45,277 bases of DNA from an uncultured Pseudoxanthomonas sp. (GCA_946479745.1 CAMLGZ010000027.1:1-45277), one strand, 5' to 3'. Counted from the first letter of the stretch, positions 18,150-27,272 are shown. Numbers and translations are program-made. Notes: generated by a model not told the origin, from the sequence alone.

Positions 18150-19351
18150 ACGCTATTTCCTTTCTTGAGAATCGAGCGCTACGTACCACGGCGCTAGGCG
18201 TCGTGCTGGCGCTGTCCGTCGCCGTCATTGCCGGTTGCAGCGGCCAGGCCGCCGAAACCGGCATGCCGCCGCCGCCCGATGTGAGCGCCGCGCCGGTGCT
18301 GGTCAAGCAGATCAGCCAGTGGGACGACTTCAGCGGCCGTGTGGAGGCGGTGGAAAACGTCGACCTGCGTCCGCGCGTATCCGGCTACATCGATCGTGTG
18401 AATTACGAAGAGGGCCAGGAAGTCCGCAAGGGCGACGTGCTCTTCACTATCGATTCGCGCAGCTACCGTGCCGAGCTGGCACGCGCACAGGCCGACTTGG
18501 CCCGCGCCCGCAGCCAGTCCGAACTGGGCCGCAGCGAAGCGGCGCGCGCCAAGAAGCTTTCCGAGTTGCAGGCCATTTCCACGGAGTCCTACGAGCAGCG
18601 GCGTTCGGCCGCTGCCGAAGCACAGGCGAACGTTGCAGCCGCCCAGGCCGCGGTGGATGCGGCGCGCTTGAACCTGGAGTTCACCCAGGTGCGTGCGCCC
18701 ATCAGCGGCCGCGCCGGTCGCGCGCTGGTCACCGCCGGCAACCTGGTCAGCGCCGGCGACTCTGCCAGCGTGCTGACTACACTGGTGTCGCTGGACAAGA
18801 TGCATGTGCACTTCGATACCGACGAACGCACCTTCCTGCATTACGCCGAATTGGCGCGCAAGGGCGAGCGCCCGAGCGAAAACGGTGCGGGCGTGCCGGT
18901 GCAGGTCGGGCTGGTGGGCGAAGACGGTTTCCCGCACACCGGCGTGGTCGATTTCCTCGACAACCAGGTCGATCCGGCCACCGGCACCATCCGCGCGCGC
19001 GCTTTGCTGGACAACGCCGACCGCGCGTTCACGCCGGGCCTGTTCGCACGGGTCCGCGTGCTGGGCAGCGGCGAGTTCAAGGCGATGCTGATCGACGACA
19101 AGGCGGTGCTGACAGACCAGGACCGCAAGTATGTGTACGTGGTCGACGCCAAGGGCCAGGCCCAGCGCAAGGATGTGCAATTGGGACGCACCGCAGACGG
19201 GCTGCGCATCGTGGAGTCCGGTCTGGCTACCGGCGACAAGGTGATCGTCAGCGGCGTGCAGAAGGTGTTCTTCCCGGGCATGCCGGTTAAGGCCAAGACC
19301 GTCGTGATGGGCGCGCCTGAGCCCGCACAGCAGCCTGTAGCAATGAAGTAA
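18146..19351 (+). CDS. RND efflux periplasmic membrane-fusion lipoprotein
   Basis: About 401 residues from ATG 18146, which overlaps the previous stop as ATGA; the open frame runs farther upstream but that part lies inside the SDR gene. A lipobox (VIAGC) puts the lipidated Cys near residue 31. Then come the lipoyl halves (RPRVSGYIDRVNYEEGQEV and VRAPISGRAGRA) flanking a long Ala-rich alpha-hairpin coiled coil (about residues 105-185), followed by the beta-barrel with VDPATGTIRARAL. This is the AcrA/MexE class adaptor that joins the inner-membrane pump to an outer-membrane channel. The pump gene follows after 227 bp filled with repeats. Confidence 0.95.
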   Translation: MNAISFLENRALRTTALGVVLALSVAVIAGCSGQAAETGMPPPPDVSAAPVLVKQISQWDDFSGRVEAVENVDLRPRVSGYIDRVNYEEGQEVRKGDVLFTIDSRSYRAELARAQADLARARSQSELGRSEAARAKKLSELQAISTESYEQRRSAAAEAQANVAAAQAAVDAARLNLEFTQVRAPISGRAGRALVTAGNLVSAGDSASVLTTLVSLDKMHVHFDTDERTFLHYAELARKGERPSENGAGVPVQVGLVGEDGFPHTGVVDFLDNQVDPATGTIRARALLDNADRAFTPGLFARVRVLGSGEFKAMLIDDKAVLTDQDRKYVYVVDAKGQAQRKDVQLGRTADGLRIVESGLATGDKVIVSGVQKVFFPGMPVKAKTVVMGAPEPAQQPVAMK

Positions 19352-19360
19352 CGGTGACAG

Positions 19361-19432
19361 CCTCCTCCCTTGCGTAGTCCCCCAGGGGACTTCCTTCGGG
19401 GCGCAGGGGAGGGTTGGGGAGGGGTGCTCTTC
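19361..19432. repeat. Dispersed repeat inside the efflux operon
   Basis: CCTCCCTTGCG at the left and GCGCAGGGGAGG followed by GGAGGGGTGCTCTT at the right form an imperfect palindrome. A shorter version is found after pheA at 45139-45187 with the same ends. It lies between the adaptor and pump genes and may weaken or process the transcript. Confidence 0.8.
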
Positions 19433-19462
19433 GCGCTGACTCCCCGAAAGGCAAAAGCTTGC

Positions 19463-19508
19463 CCTCATCCGCCCTTCGGGCACCTTCTCCCGCGTTGCGG
19501 GAGAAGGG
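19463..19508. repeat. Short palindromic repeat before the RND pump
   Basis: Contains CCCTTCGGGC and the hairpin CTTCTCCCGC-GTT-GCGGGAGAAG. This type of small element is scattered in many GC-rich proteobacteria. A run of eight T follows about 40 bases later (19541-19548), upstream of the pump start. Confidence 0.65.
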
Positions 19509-19578
19509 TTCGACTCTCTGATATCGGGGAGACGGGTCCTGTTTTTTTTCAGATTATCCAGTTACAGGAAATCCACCC

Positions 19579-22500
19579 ATGGACTTCTCAAGATTCTTCA
19601 TCGACCGGCCGATCTTCGCCGCGGTGTTGTCGATCGTGATCTTCGCCGCAGGCCTGATCTCGATCCCGATGCTGCCTATCGGCGAATACCCGGAAGTGGT
19701 GCCGCCCTCCGTGGTAGTACGCACCGTCTATCCCGGCGCCAACCCCAAAGTCATCGCCGAAACCGTGGCCACGCCATTGGAAGAAGCCATCAACGGCGTC
19801 GAGGACATGATGTACGTCAAGTCCATCGCCGGCTCCGACGGCGTGCTGCAGTTGACCGTCACCTTCAAGCCGGGCGTCGATGCCGATGACGCGGCGGTGC
19901 GCGTGCAGAACCGGGTCAGCCAGGCGCTGGCGCGACTGCCCGAGGACGTGCGCCGGCAGGGCGTCACCACGCAGAAGCAGTCGCCGGTGTTCCTGATGGT
20001 GGTGCACCTGGTGTCCACCGACGGCAAGTACGATTCGCTCTACCTGCGCAACTACATGCGCCTGCACGTGAAGGACGAACTGGCCAAGATCCCCGGTGTC
20101 GGCGATGCGCAGGCCTTCGGCGGCGGCGACTACGCCATGCGCCTGTGGCTGGACCCGGAGAAGGTCGCCTCACGCGGCCTGACCGCCAGCGATGTGCTGC
20201 GCGCCGTACGCGAGCAGAACGTGCAGGTTTCGGCCGGCCAGCTCGGCGCGGAACCGATGGCCAACGGCAGCGATTTCCTGCTGCCGATCAATGCCAAGGG
20301 CCGCCTGAGCACCACCAAGGAGTTCGGCGACATCGTGCTCAAGAGCGGCGCTGATGGTGAAATCGTGCGCTTGTCCGACGTCGCCAGGATCGAACTGGCC
20401 GCAGGCGACTACACCCTGCGCGCGCGCCTGGACGGCATGAATGCCGCGGCCATCGGCATCTTCCAGGCACCTGGCGCGAATGCACTGGAGATCCGCGACT
20501 CGGTGATCACCAAGATGGACGAGATCGCCAAGACGCTGCCGCCGGGCGTGGAATACAAGTCGATCTACGACACCACCATCTTCGTACGCGATTCGATCAA
20601 GGCCGTGGTGACCACGCTGCTGGAAGCCACGTTGCTGGTGGTGCTGGTGGTGATCCTGTTCCTGCAGACCTGGCGCGCGTCGATCATTCCGTTGATCGCC
20701 GTGCCGGTATCCATCGTCGGCACCTTCGCCGCGCTGTATTTGCTCGGCTTCTCGATCAACACGCTGACCTTGTTCGGACTGGTGCTGGCCATCGGCATCG
20801 TGGTGGACGACGCCATCGTGGTGGTGGAGAACGTGGAACGGCATATCGAGTTGGGTGCGAGCCCGCTGGAGGCCGCGCATCTGGCGATGAGGGAAGTGTC
20901 CGGGCCGATCATCGCCATAGCCCTGGTGCTGTGCGCGGTGTTCGTGCCGATGGCGTTCCTGACCGGCGTGACCGGGCAGTTCTACAAGCAGTTCGCGGTG
21001 ACCATCGCCATTTCCACGGTGATTTCGGCGATCAACTCGCTGACCCTGTCGCCGGCGCTGGCCGCCAAGCTGCTGAAGCCTCACGACGCGGCCAAGGATG
21101 CGCCTTCGCGTTTGATCGACCGCCTGTTCGGCTGGCTGTTCCGCCCGTTCAACCGTTTCTTCAAGAAGAACTCGCAGCGCTACGAGGGTGCGGTGTCGCG
21201 CGCGCTCGGCAAGCGCGGCGCGGTGTTCGCCGTGTACGTGGTGTTGCTGATCGGTGCGGGCGTGATGTTCAAGGCGGTGCCGGCGGGCTTCATCCCGCTG
21301 CAGGACAAGCTGTACCTGATCGCGGGCGTGAAGATGCCGGAAGGCGCGTCGATCGAGCGCACCGATGCGGTATTGAAGAAGATCGCGTCGATCGCAAAGG
21401 GAATCGAGGGCGTGGAAAGCGAGGTCGCGTTCCCCGGCCTGAACCCGCTGCAGTTCACCAACACGCCCAACAACGGCGTGGTGTTCTTCACCTTGAAGCC
21501 GTTCGACCAGCGCAAGAACAGCGCGGCGGCGATCACCGCCGAGTTGAACCAGAAGATCGGCGGCATCCAGGAAGGCTTCGCGTTCGCGCTGATGCCGCCG
21601 CCCATCCAGGGCCTGGGCAACGGTTCGGGCTGGTCGCTGTTCGTCGAGGACCGCACCAATCTGGGTTACGGCGCGCTGCAGACCGCGGTGCAATCGTTCC
21701 AGGGCGCAGCCTCGCAGACGCCGGGCCTGGGCTTCCCGATCAGCAGCTACCAGGCCAACGTGCCGCAGCTGGATGCGGAAGTGGACCGGGTCAAGGCCAA
21801 GGCCCAGGGTGTGCCGTTGACCGAGTTGTTCGACACGCTGCAGACCTACCTGGGTTCGGCCTACGTCAACGACTTCAACATGTTCGGCCGCACCTGGCAG
21901 GTGATCGCGCAGGCTGACGGCCAGTTCCGCGACAACGTGGAAGACATCGCCAACCTGCGCACGCGCAACGCCAACGGCGAGATGGTGCCGATCGGCTCGA
22001 TGGTGAACATCAAGCGGACCTACGGCCCGGATCCGGTGATCCGCTTCAACGGCTATCCGGCGGCCGACCTGCTGGGCGACGCCGACCCGCGGGTGATGTC
22101 CTCGGGCGAAGCGATGGCCAAGGTGACCGAACTGGCCGGGCAGGTGCTGCCGCCGGGCATGGGCATCGACTGGAGCGACCTGAGCTACCAGCAGGCGACG
22201 CAGGGCAAGGCCGCCCTGGTGGTGTTCCCGCTGGCGGTGCTGCTCGCCTTCCTGGTGCTGGCCGCGCTGTACGAGAGCTGGACGTTGCCGCTGGCGGTGA
22301 TCCTGATCGTGCCGATGACGCTGCTGTCCGCGCTGGCCGGCGTATGGCTGACCGGCGGCGACAACAACGTGTTCGTGCAGGTCGGCCTGGTGGTGCTGAT
22401 GGGCCTGGCGTGCAAGAACGCGATCCTGATCGTCGAGTTCGCCCGCGAACTGGAAATGCAGGGCAAGGGCATCGTCGAATCCGCGCTGGAAGCGTGCCGC

Positions 22501-22752
22501 CTGCGTCTGCGTCCCATCGTGATGACGTCGGTGGCCTTCATCGCCGGCACGGTGCCGCTGGTGCTGTCGCATGGCGCTGGCGCCGAGGTCCGCTCGGTTA
22601 CCGGCATCACCGTGTTCGCCGGCATGTTGGGCGTGACCTTGTTCGGTCTGTTCCTGACCCCGGTGTTCTATGTCGCGCTGCGCAAGCTGTCGGGACGTCC
22701 GCTGGTCACGCATGGCGAACACTTGCCGCCGTCGCACGCGGTGCAGGCTTGA
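19579..22752 (+). CDS. RND multidrug efflux inner-membrane transporter (HAE1, MexF-like)
   Basis: 1057 residues, the usual HAE1 length. It starts MDFSRFFIDRPIFAAVLSIV, the standard first membrane helix. Proton-relay residues are present: GIVVDDAIVVVENV in TM4 (Asp at about 410 and 411) and LACKNAIL in TM10 (Lys at about 946). Two large periplasmic loops follow TM1 and TM7. The sequence style (EYPEVVPPSVVVRTVYPGAN, LPIGEYP) is of the MexF/OqxB branch rather than AcrB. It uses the proton gradient to move hydrophobic compounds from the periplasm or inner leaflet into the outer-membrane channel. Substrates cannot be read from the sequence. Downstream come two SDR genes and the channel. Confidence 0.95.
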   Translation: MDFSRFFIDRPIFAAVLSIVIFAAGLISIPMLPIGEYPEVVPPSVVVRTVYPGANPKVIAETVATPLEEAINGVEDMMYVKSIAGSDGVLQLTVTFKPGVDADDAAVRVQNRVSQALARLPEDVRRQGVTTQKQSPVFLMVVHLVSTDGKYDSLYLRNYMRLHVKDELAKIPGVGDAQAFGGGDYAMRLWLDPEKVASRGLTASDVLRAVREQNVQVSAGQLGAEPMANGSDFLLPINAKGRLSTTKEFGDIVLKSGADGEIVRLSDVARIELAAGDYTLRARLDGMNAAAIGIFQAPGANALEIRDSVITKMDEIAKTLPPGVEYKSIYDTTIFVRDSIKAVVTTLLEATLLVVLVVILFLQTWRASIIPLIAVPVSIVGTFAALYLLGFSINTLTLFGLVLAIGIVVDDAIVVVENVERHIELGASPLEAAHLAMREVSGPIIAIALVLCAVFVPMAFLTGVTGQFYKQFAVTIAISTVISAINSLTLSPALAAKLLKPHDAAKDAPSRLIDRLFGWLFRPFNRFFKKNSQRYEGAVSRALGKRGAVFAVYVVLLIGAGVMFKAVPAGFIPLQDKLYLIAGVKMPEGASIERTDAVLKKIASIAKGIEGVESEVAFPGLNPLQFTNTPNNGVVFFTLKPFDQRKNSAAAITAELNQKIGGIQEGFAFALMPPPIQGLGNGSGWSLFVEDRTNLGYGALQTAVQSFQGAASQTPGLGFPISSYQANVPQLDAEVDRVKAKAQGVPLTELFDTLQTYLGSAYVNDFNMFGRTWQVIAQADGQFRDNVEDIANLRTRNANGEMVPIGSMVNIKRTYGPDPVIRFNGYPAADLLGDADPRVMSSGEAMAKVTELAGQVLPPGMGIDWSDLSYQQATQGKAALVVFPLAVLLAFLVLAALYESWTLPLAVILIVPMTLLSALAGVWLTGGDNNVFVQVGLVVLMGLACKNAILIVEFARELEMQGKGIVESALEACRLRLRPIVMTSVAFIAGTVPLVLSHGAGAEVRSVTGITVFAGMLGVTLFGLFLTPVFYVALRKLSGRPLVTHGEHLPPSHAVQA

Positions 22753-22889
22753 TCGCGAAAGCAGGAATCGGATAGCGCCGGTTGGCGGCGCAACCGATCT
22801 TATCGACTACATGTCCTATCGATCGCATGGGCGGCGCCAATCCGCCGCCCCCGTATCAGCAATTCCCCCACAAATTCGGAGCATCCCCC

Positions 22890-23624
22890 ATGAGCAACAC
22901 CTCCAAGACCGCGCTGGTCACCGGCGCCACCCGCGGCATCGGTTTTGAAACCGTGCGCCAGTTGGCCCAAACCGGCGTCCATACCCTGCTGGCCGGGCGC
23001 GACCGCGCCAAGGCCGTCGAAGCGGCGCTGAAACTGCAGGCCGAAGGCTTGCCGGTGGAAGCGATCGTGCTCGACGTGACCGACACGGCCAGCATCGCCG
23101 CGGCCGCTGATGAAGTGGCGAAGAAGTACGGCCACTTGGACATCCTGGTCAACAACGCCGGCATCCTGCGCGACGAGCAGGGCAAGAAGATTTCCGAGCA
23201 GACTTTGCAGGCCTGGCGCGAGACCTTCGACACCAATGTGTTCGGCCTGATCGCCGTCACCCAGTCGTTCCTGCCGTTGCTGCACAAGTCGCCGGCCGGA
23301 CGCATCGTCAACGTGTCCAGCCTGCTGGGTTCGATGACGCTGCACAGCGATCCTTCTTCGCCCATCTATGATTTCAAGATTCCGGCCTACAACGTTTCCA
23401 AGAGCGCGGTGAACGCCTGGACCGTGCAGTTGGCTTACGAACTGCGCGACAGCAAGGTCAAGGTCAACACCATCCATCCGGGCTACGTGAAGACGGACAT
23501 GAATGCAGGCGAAGGCGAGATCGATGTGCCGGACGGCGCCAAGACCAGCGTTGCCCTGGCGCTGATCGACGATGCCGGTCCGAACGGTTCCTACCGCTAC
23601 CTGGACAACGTCCTTCCGTGGTGA
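22890..23624 (+). CDS. Short-chain dehydrogenase/reductase, tandem copy 1
   Basis: 244 residues from ATG 22890 (the open frame extends to 22782 but without a better start). A classical SDR: cofactor turn TGATRGIGFET, NNAG at about residue 87, a Ser in NVSSLLG, and the catalytic YNVSK. The C-terminal PGYVKTDMN is typical. It shows strong similarity to the next gene, indicating tandem duplication. An NADPH-dependent reductase acting on a carbonyl compound is likely; the substrate is unknown. Its place between the pump and its outer-membrane factor suggests work on pump substrates or on the signal that induces the pump (inference). Confidence 0.92.
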   Translation: MSNTSKTALVTGATRGIGFETVRQLAQTGVHTLLAGRDRAKAVEAALKLQAEGLPVEAIVLDVTDTASIAAAADEVAKKYGHLDILVNNAGILRDEQGKKISEQTLQAWRETFDTNVFGLIAVTQSFLPLLHKSPAGRIVNVSSLLGSMTLHSDPSSPIYDFKIPAYNVSKSAVNAWTVQLAYELRDSKVKVNTIHPGYVKTDMNAGEGEIDVPDGAKTSVALALIDDAGPNGSYRYLDNVLPW

Positions 23625-23711
23625 AGAACAGATGGACCGTGAGAGCGATCCATGCAAAACAGAAAATGTGAAAACGTCCTGCGCGCAACGCGCGCGTCAA
23701 CGGAGTAGATC

Positions 23712-24443
23712 ATGAGCAACAATCAGAAAATCGCGCTGGTGACCGGCGCAACCCGCGGCATCGGCCTGGAAACCGTGCGCCAACTCGCCACGGCCGGCGT
23801 GCATACGCTGCTGGCCGGACGCGATCTGGCCAAGGCCCGCGAGGCCGCCCAGGCGTTGAAGTCGGAAGGACTGCCAGTGGAAGCCATCGCGCTGGATGTC
23901 AGCGACGCCGCCAGCATCGCGGCCGCTGCCAAGCAGGTGGGAGACAGCCACGGCCGTCTGGATATCCTGGTCAACAACGCCGGCATCTTCAAGGACGACT
24001 TCGCCAAATCGCCTTCCGAACAGGGCCTGGAAACCTGGCGCGAAACCTTCGACACCAACCTGTTCGGCATGGTAGCGGTCACCCAGGCTCTGCTGCCGCT
24101 GTTGCGGCGGGCACCCGCTGCCCGCATCGTCAATCTTTCCAGCAGCCTCGCTTCGCTGGCGTTTCATAGCGATCCGGGTTCGGAACTCTACGATTTCAAA
24201 GTGCCGGCCTACAACGTGTCCAAGACGGCGGTCAACGCGTGGACCGTGCAACTGGCTTACGAGTTGCGCGATACCGCGATCAAGGTCAATGCAGCCGATC
24301 CGGGTTCGGTGAAGACCGACATGAACAGCAACGGGCAGCTTGAATTGGCCGATGGCGCCAGCACCAGCGTGGGTTTGGCGCTGCTCGGCGAAGCCGGCCC
24401 GACCGGTACGTTCCAGCACCGCGGGGAGGTGTTGCCATGGTGA
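23712..24443 (+). CDS. Short-chain dehydrogenase/reductase, tandem copy 2
   Basis: 243 residues. GGAG lies six bases before the ATG. It has the same SDR features as the previous gene: TGATRGIGLET, LVNNAGIF, NLSSSLAS and YNVSK. Most positions agree between the two proteins, including the LPW end, so these are paralogues from a local duplication with moderate divergence. Its last codons overlap the start of the outer-membrane factor gene by seven bases, so the SDR and channel genes are translationally coupled. Substrate unknown. Confidence 0.92.
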   Translation: MSNNQKIALVTGATRGIGLETVRQLATAGVHTLLAGRDLAKAREAAQALKSEGLPVEAIALDVSDAASIAAAAKQVGDSHGRLDILVNNAGIFKDDFAKSPSEQGLETWRETFDTNLFGMVAVTQALLPLLRRAPAARIVNLSSSLASLAFHSDPGSELYDFKVPAYNVSKTAVNAWTVQLAYELRDTAIKVNAADPGSVKTDMNSNGQLELADGASTSVGLALLGEAGPTGTFQHRGEVLPW

Positions 24444-25894
24444 TTCGTACTCTCACGGTTGCCGTCGCCAGCGTCTTGCTGGCGGCCTGCACCGTAGGCC
24501 CGGACTACGTGCGTCCGAACCTGCCGGCGGTCGACCAGTTCTCCAACAACATGCCTTCCAACAATGTGACGCCGCAGACCGCGCAAGCGGCAACGCCTGC
24601 GGTAGACGTGGAGTTCTGGCGCAGCTTCGGCGACCCGGTGCTCGAGAAGCTGGTGGACGAAGCGCTGCTTTCCAACCACGACCTGCGCATCGCCCTGGCG
24701 CATTACGAACAAGCCAACGCATTGCTGCGCAATTCCAAGTTCGACCGTTTCCCCACTTTGGGTGCGAACGCCGAAGCCAGCGACGCGCGCAGCAGCAGCG
24801 ATCAGTCGCCGGGCGTGGACAGGCCGGGGCGCGACAACGATCAGTACAGCGCTGGCATCAGCGCGCTGTGGGAGCTGGATTTCTTCGGCCGCATCCGTCG
24901 CGGTATCGAGGCGCAGCGCGCCGAGACCGAGGCCAGCGCAGCCGATCTGGCAGCCGCGCAAGTGGTATTGGTGGGCGATGTGGCGGAGACCTATTTCCGT
25001 CTGCGCGGTTTGCAGGAACAGCTGCGTATCGCCCAGCAGAACGCCGACAACCAGGCCCAGACTTTGCGGCTGATCAATCTGCGCAGCAGCGCGGGCCTGA
25101 GCAGCACTTTTGAGGTGGACCGCGCCAGCACGCAGTTGGAGAACACGCGTTCGCGGGTTCCCGCGCTGCAGTCGGCGATTGCCGTGTCCACCCACCGCAT
25201 TGCGGTGCTGGTGGGCAAGACGCCGGAAACGGTACTGGCCGGACTGGAGTCGTCCACGCCGTTGCCTTCGCTGCCGGAAACCATCGCTGCAGGCACGCCT
25301 GCCGACTTGCTGCGCCGCCGTCCCGACGTGACCGCAGCCGAACGCAGGCTGGGCGCGGCTACCGCACGCATCGGCGTGGCGACCGCGGACTTGTTCCCGC
25401 GATTCACGCTGGGCGGGCTGATCGGTACGCAGGCGCTGGATGCCGGCGCGCTGTTCGAACGCGATAGCGAAACGCGCCTGATCTCCCTCGGCATCGATGG
25501 TTCCTTCCTCAATGTCGGGCGGGTGCGCTCGCGCATTGCGGCGGCCAATGCGGCCACCGCCGCCGATCTGGCCGCTTACGAACAGACGGTGCTGCTGGCG
25601 TTGGAGGAAACCGAAAACGCGCTGGTCCGTGTTTCCCGCAGTGCGGAGGAAAACGCGCACCTGGAGCGTGCCGCCGCCGCCGGAGCGCGCGCTACGGCCA
25701 CCGCACGGTTGCGCTACGACAACGGCGCCATCGATGTGCTGGACGTACTGGAAGCCGAGCGCGCCAGCCTGCAGGCCGAGGACGAATTCGCCCAGGGCAG
25801 GGTGCGCAATACAGTCGCCGTGGTGTCGTTGTACAAGGCGCTGGCGGGTGGCTGGCCGCAGTACGTTCCGAAGGAAAGTACTGCGTCGCGATAA
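24437..25894 (+). CDS. RND efflux outer-membrane factor lipoprotein (NodT/OprM family)
   Basis: 485 residues. ATG 24437 has GGAGG seven bases upstream, inside the preceding gene. The lipobox LLAAC puts the lipid anchor on Cys18, followed by TVGPDYVRP, the hallmark of this family. Two repeats of the TolC-like fold are visible, with long helices (about residues 70-200 and 285-400), and the conserved LLRRRPDVTAAERRL stretch starts the second half. It forms the trimeric channel that completes the tripartite pump. The operon ends in a strong hairpin about 75 bp downstream. Confidence 0.95.
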   Translation: MVIRTLTVAVASVLLAACTVGPDYVRPNLPAVDQFSNNMPSNNVTPQTAQAATPAVDVEFWRSFGDPVLEKLVDEALLSNHDLRIALAHYEQANALLRNSKFDRFPTLGANAEASDARSSSDQSPGVDRPGRDNDQYSAGISALWELDFFGRIRRGIEAQRAETEASAADLAAAQVVLVGDVAETYFRLRGLQEQLRIAQQNADNQAQTLRLINLRSSAGLSSTFEVDRASTQLENTRSRVPALQSAIAVSTHRIAVLVGKTPETVLAGLESSTPLPSLPETIAAGTPADLLRRRPDVTAAERRLGAATARIGVATADLFPRFTLGGLIGTQALDAGALFERDSETRLISLGIDGSFLNVGRVRSRIAAANAATAADLAAYEQTVLLALEETENALVRVSRSAEENAHLERAAAAGARATATARLRYDNGAIDVLDVLEAERASLQAEDEFAQGRVRNTVAVVSLYKALAGGWPQYVPKESTASR

Positions 25895-25900
25895 GGTTGT

Positions 25901-25960
25901 AGATAGGACTATCTAAGACATATATCGTATTTTGTTCTAAATATGGAACAATTAGTCGGT
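25901..25960 (+). promoter_or_regulatory. AT-rich promoter-like region before the pirin gene
   Basis: Markedly AT-rich compared with its surroundings. It holds two short dyads: AGATAG-GA-CTATCT at about 25903-25916 and TTGTTC-N8-GAACAA at 25932-25951. A possible sigma-70 promoter is AAGACA (25915-25920), a 17-bp gap, then TAAATA (25938-25943). The dyads may be operator sites. No binding protein can be named. Confidence 0.4.
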
Positions 25961-25964
25961 TCCA

Positions 25965-25993
25965 AGGGCCTTACCTCACAGGGGTAAGGCCCT
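25965..25993. terminator. Hairpin terminator after the efflux operon
   Basis: A perfect 11-bp stem, AGGGCCTTACC (25965-25975) with GGTAAGGCCCT (25983-25993), and a seven-base loop. It is followed by CATTCTTT, a modest T-run. It lies between the channel gene and the pirin start at 26028, so it probably ends the operon, or attenuates transcription into the pirin gene. Confidence 0.7.
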
Positions 25994-26027
25994 CATTCTT
26001 TGCGCACCTTCTTATGGAGCGCGAAAC

Positions 26028-26732
26028 ATGATCACCCTGCGACCCGCCGGCGAACGCGGCCACGCCAACCACGGCTGGCTGGATTCCTGGCACAGCTTTT
26101 CCTTCGCCGGCTACCAGGACGACAGCCATGTCCACTGGGGTCCGCTGCGCGTCATCAACGAGGATCGCGTGGCCGCCGGCCGCGGGTTCGGCGAGCACGG
26201 CCATCGCGACATGGAGATCGTCAGCTACGTGCTGGACGGCGCGCTGGGACACAAGGATTCCATGGGCACCAGTTCCAGCATCGTGCCGGGCGACGTGCAG
26301 CGCATGAGCGCCGGTACCGGCGTGCAGCATTCGGAATTCAACCATAGCGATGCCGGCACTACCCACTTCCTGCAGATATGGATCATTCCTGCCAAGCAGG
26401 GCGTGAAGCCGTCGTATGCGCAGAAGAACTTCTCGTCCGCGGAAAAGCGCGGCAAGTTGCGGCTGGTGGTCAGTCCCGATGGAGCGGACGGTTCGGTCGA
26501 CATCCATCAGGACGCGCGGATGTATGCGGGATTATTCGATGGCGACGAACGCGCGGACTTGGTGTTGGCTCCGGGCCGGCTCGGTTACGTGCATGTAGCG
26601 CGTGGCGAAATCGTCGCGAACGGCCGCAAGGTGGTGGCGGGCGACGCGTTGCTTTATCGGGACGAAGCTTCGATAAGTCTGGCGGAAGGCAAGGGTGCCG
26701 AAGTGCTGGCGTTCGATCTGCCGCAGATGTGA
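26028..26732 (+). CDS. Pirin-family protein
   Basis: 234 residues, the normal length for the YhhW-like branch of pirins. The N-terminal cupin shows the metal-binding pattern: RGFGEHGHRDMEI (two His of the site) and GVQHSEFN, with a Glu to complete the ligand set. HFLQIWIIP is also typical. Members of the family bind iron or nickel; E. coli YhhW has quercetin dioxygenase activity in vitro, but the natural substrate is usually unknown. It sits just after the efflux operon behind its own AT-rich promoter-like region, and meets the next gene tail to tail with only three bases between stop codons. Confidence 0.93.
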   Translation: MITLRPAGERGHANHGWLDSWHSFSFAGYQDDSHVHWGPLRVINEDRVAAGRGFGEHGHRDMEIVSYVLDGALGHKDSMGTSSSIVPGDVQRMSAGTGVQHSEFNHSDAGTTHFLQIWIIPAKQGVKPSYAQKNFSSAEKRGKLRLVVSPDGADGSVDIHQDARMYAGLFDGDERADLVLAPGRLGYVHVARGEIVANGRKVVAGDALLYRDEASISLAEGKGAEVLAFDLPQM

Positions 26733-26735
26733 GGA

Positions 26736-27266
26736 TCAGGCGTTGCGGGCCTGCAAGCGCGCAACGGCGGCTTTCAGCAGCACTCTCGAATACATCTTGT
26801 GGAATCCGAGCAGCAGCCGGAATCCGGAACCGATATCGGCCCCGGATTCCGACCCTTTGGCAGGAACCACCGCCGAACCGAAATATAAGCGCGTGCCGTT
26901 GCCGGATTCGGCTGGTATGGCCATCAACCAGGACCGGGTGCGGTCGTGCATATCGCACAACAGTAGTTGGTCTGCGCGCCGGTCTTCGACATTCCATGCG
27001 GAGAACACATCCAGCCCGCCTTGAGCGAGCATTGCCGCTTGCGCGTCGGTAGAAGGCCTGGTCACGGCCCATTTCAGAATCGTTCTTTCCAGCTTGAATA
27101 CCCAGGTGGTATAGAAAGCCTCCACGAAATCGGCTTGACTCACGCTGCGGGCGATTTCGGTCGAGTAGCAATCCGTGTACGCGCCTTGCTGCAGTCGATA
27201 ACGGTTCAGCAGCGAAATATCGGGAAGCGGGCAGGGCAGGATGGCGGACAAGGGTGGGTCCGGCAA
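26736..27266 (-). CDS. Protein of unknown function, possibly DUF2867-like
   Basis: 176 residues, no clear signal peptide. A run such as FVEAFYTTWVFKLERTIL followed later by GTRLYFGSAVVP and a C-terminal FHKMYSRVLL is reminiscent of the DUF2867 group, but the resemblance is weak and I keep the assignment open. It lies seven bases after the end of the next upstream gene on the same strand, so the two are probably co-transcribed. Its N-terminal region and the C-terminus of the upstream protein share the peptide PDISLL and about 17 matching bases. Confidence 0.75.
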   Translation of the reverse strand: MPDPPLSAILPCPLPDISLLNRYRLQQGAYTDCYSTEIARSVSQADFVEAFYTTWVFKLERTILKWAVTRPSTDAQAAMLAQGGLDVFSAWNVEDRRADQLLLCDMHDRTRSWLMAIPAESGNGTRLYFGSAVVPAKGSESGADIGSGFRLLLGFHKMYSRVLLKAAVARLQARNA

Positions 27267-27272
27267 AGAAGA

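Noticed and set aside
20170..22737. An 855-codon open frame on the minus strand, opposite the RND pump gene
   Set aside because: It mirrors the codon structure of the pump gene, is full of His/Arg/Gln, and has no domain. It is a GC-rich shadow.
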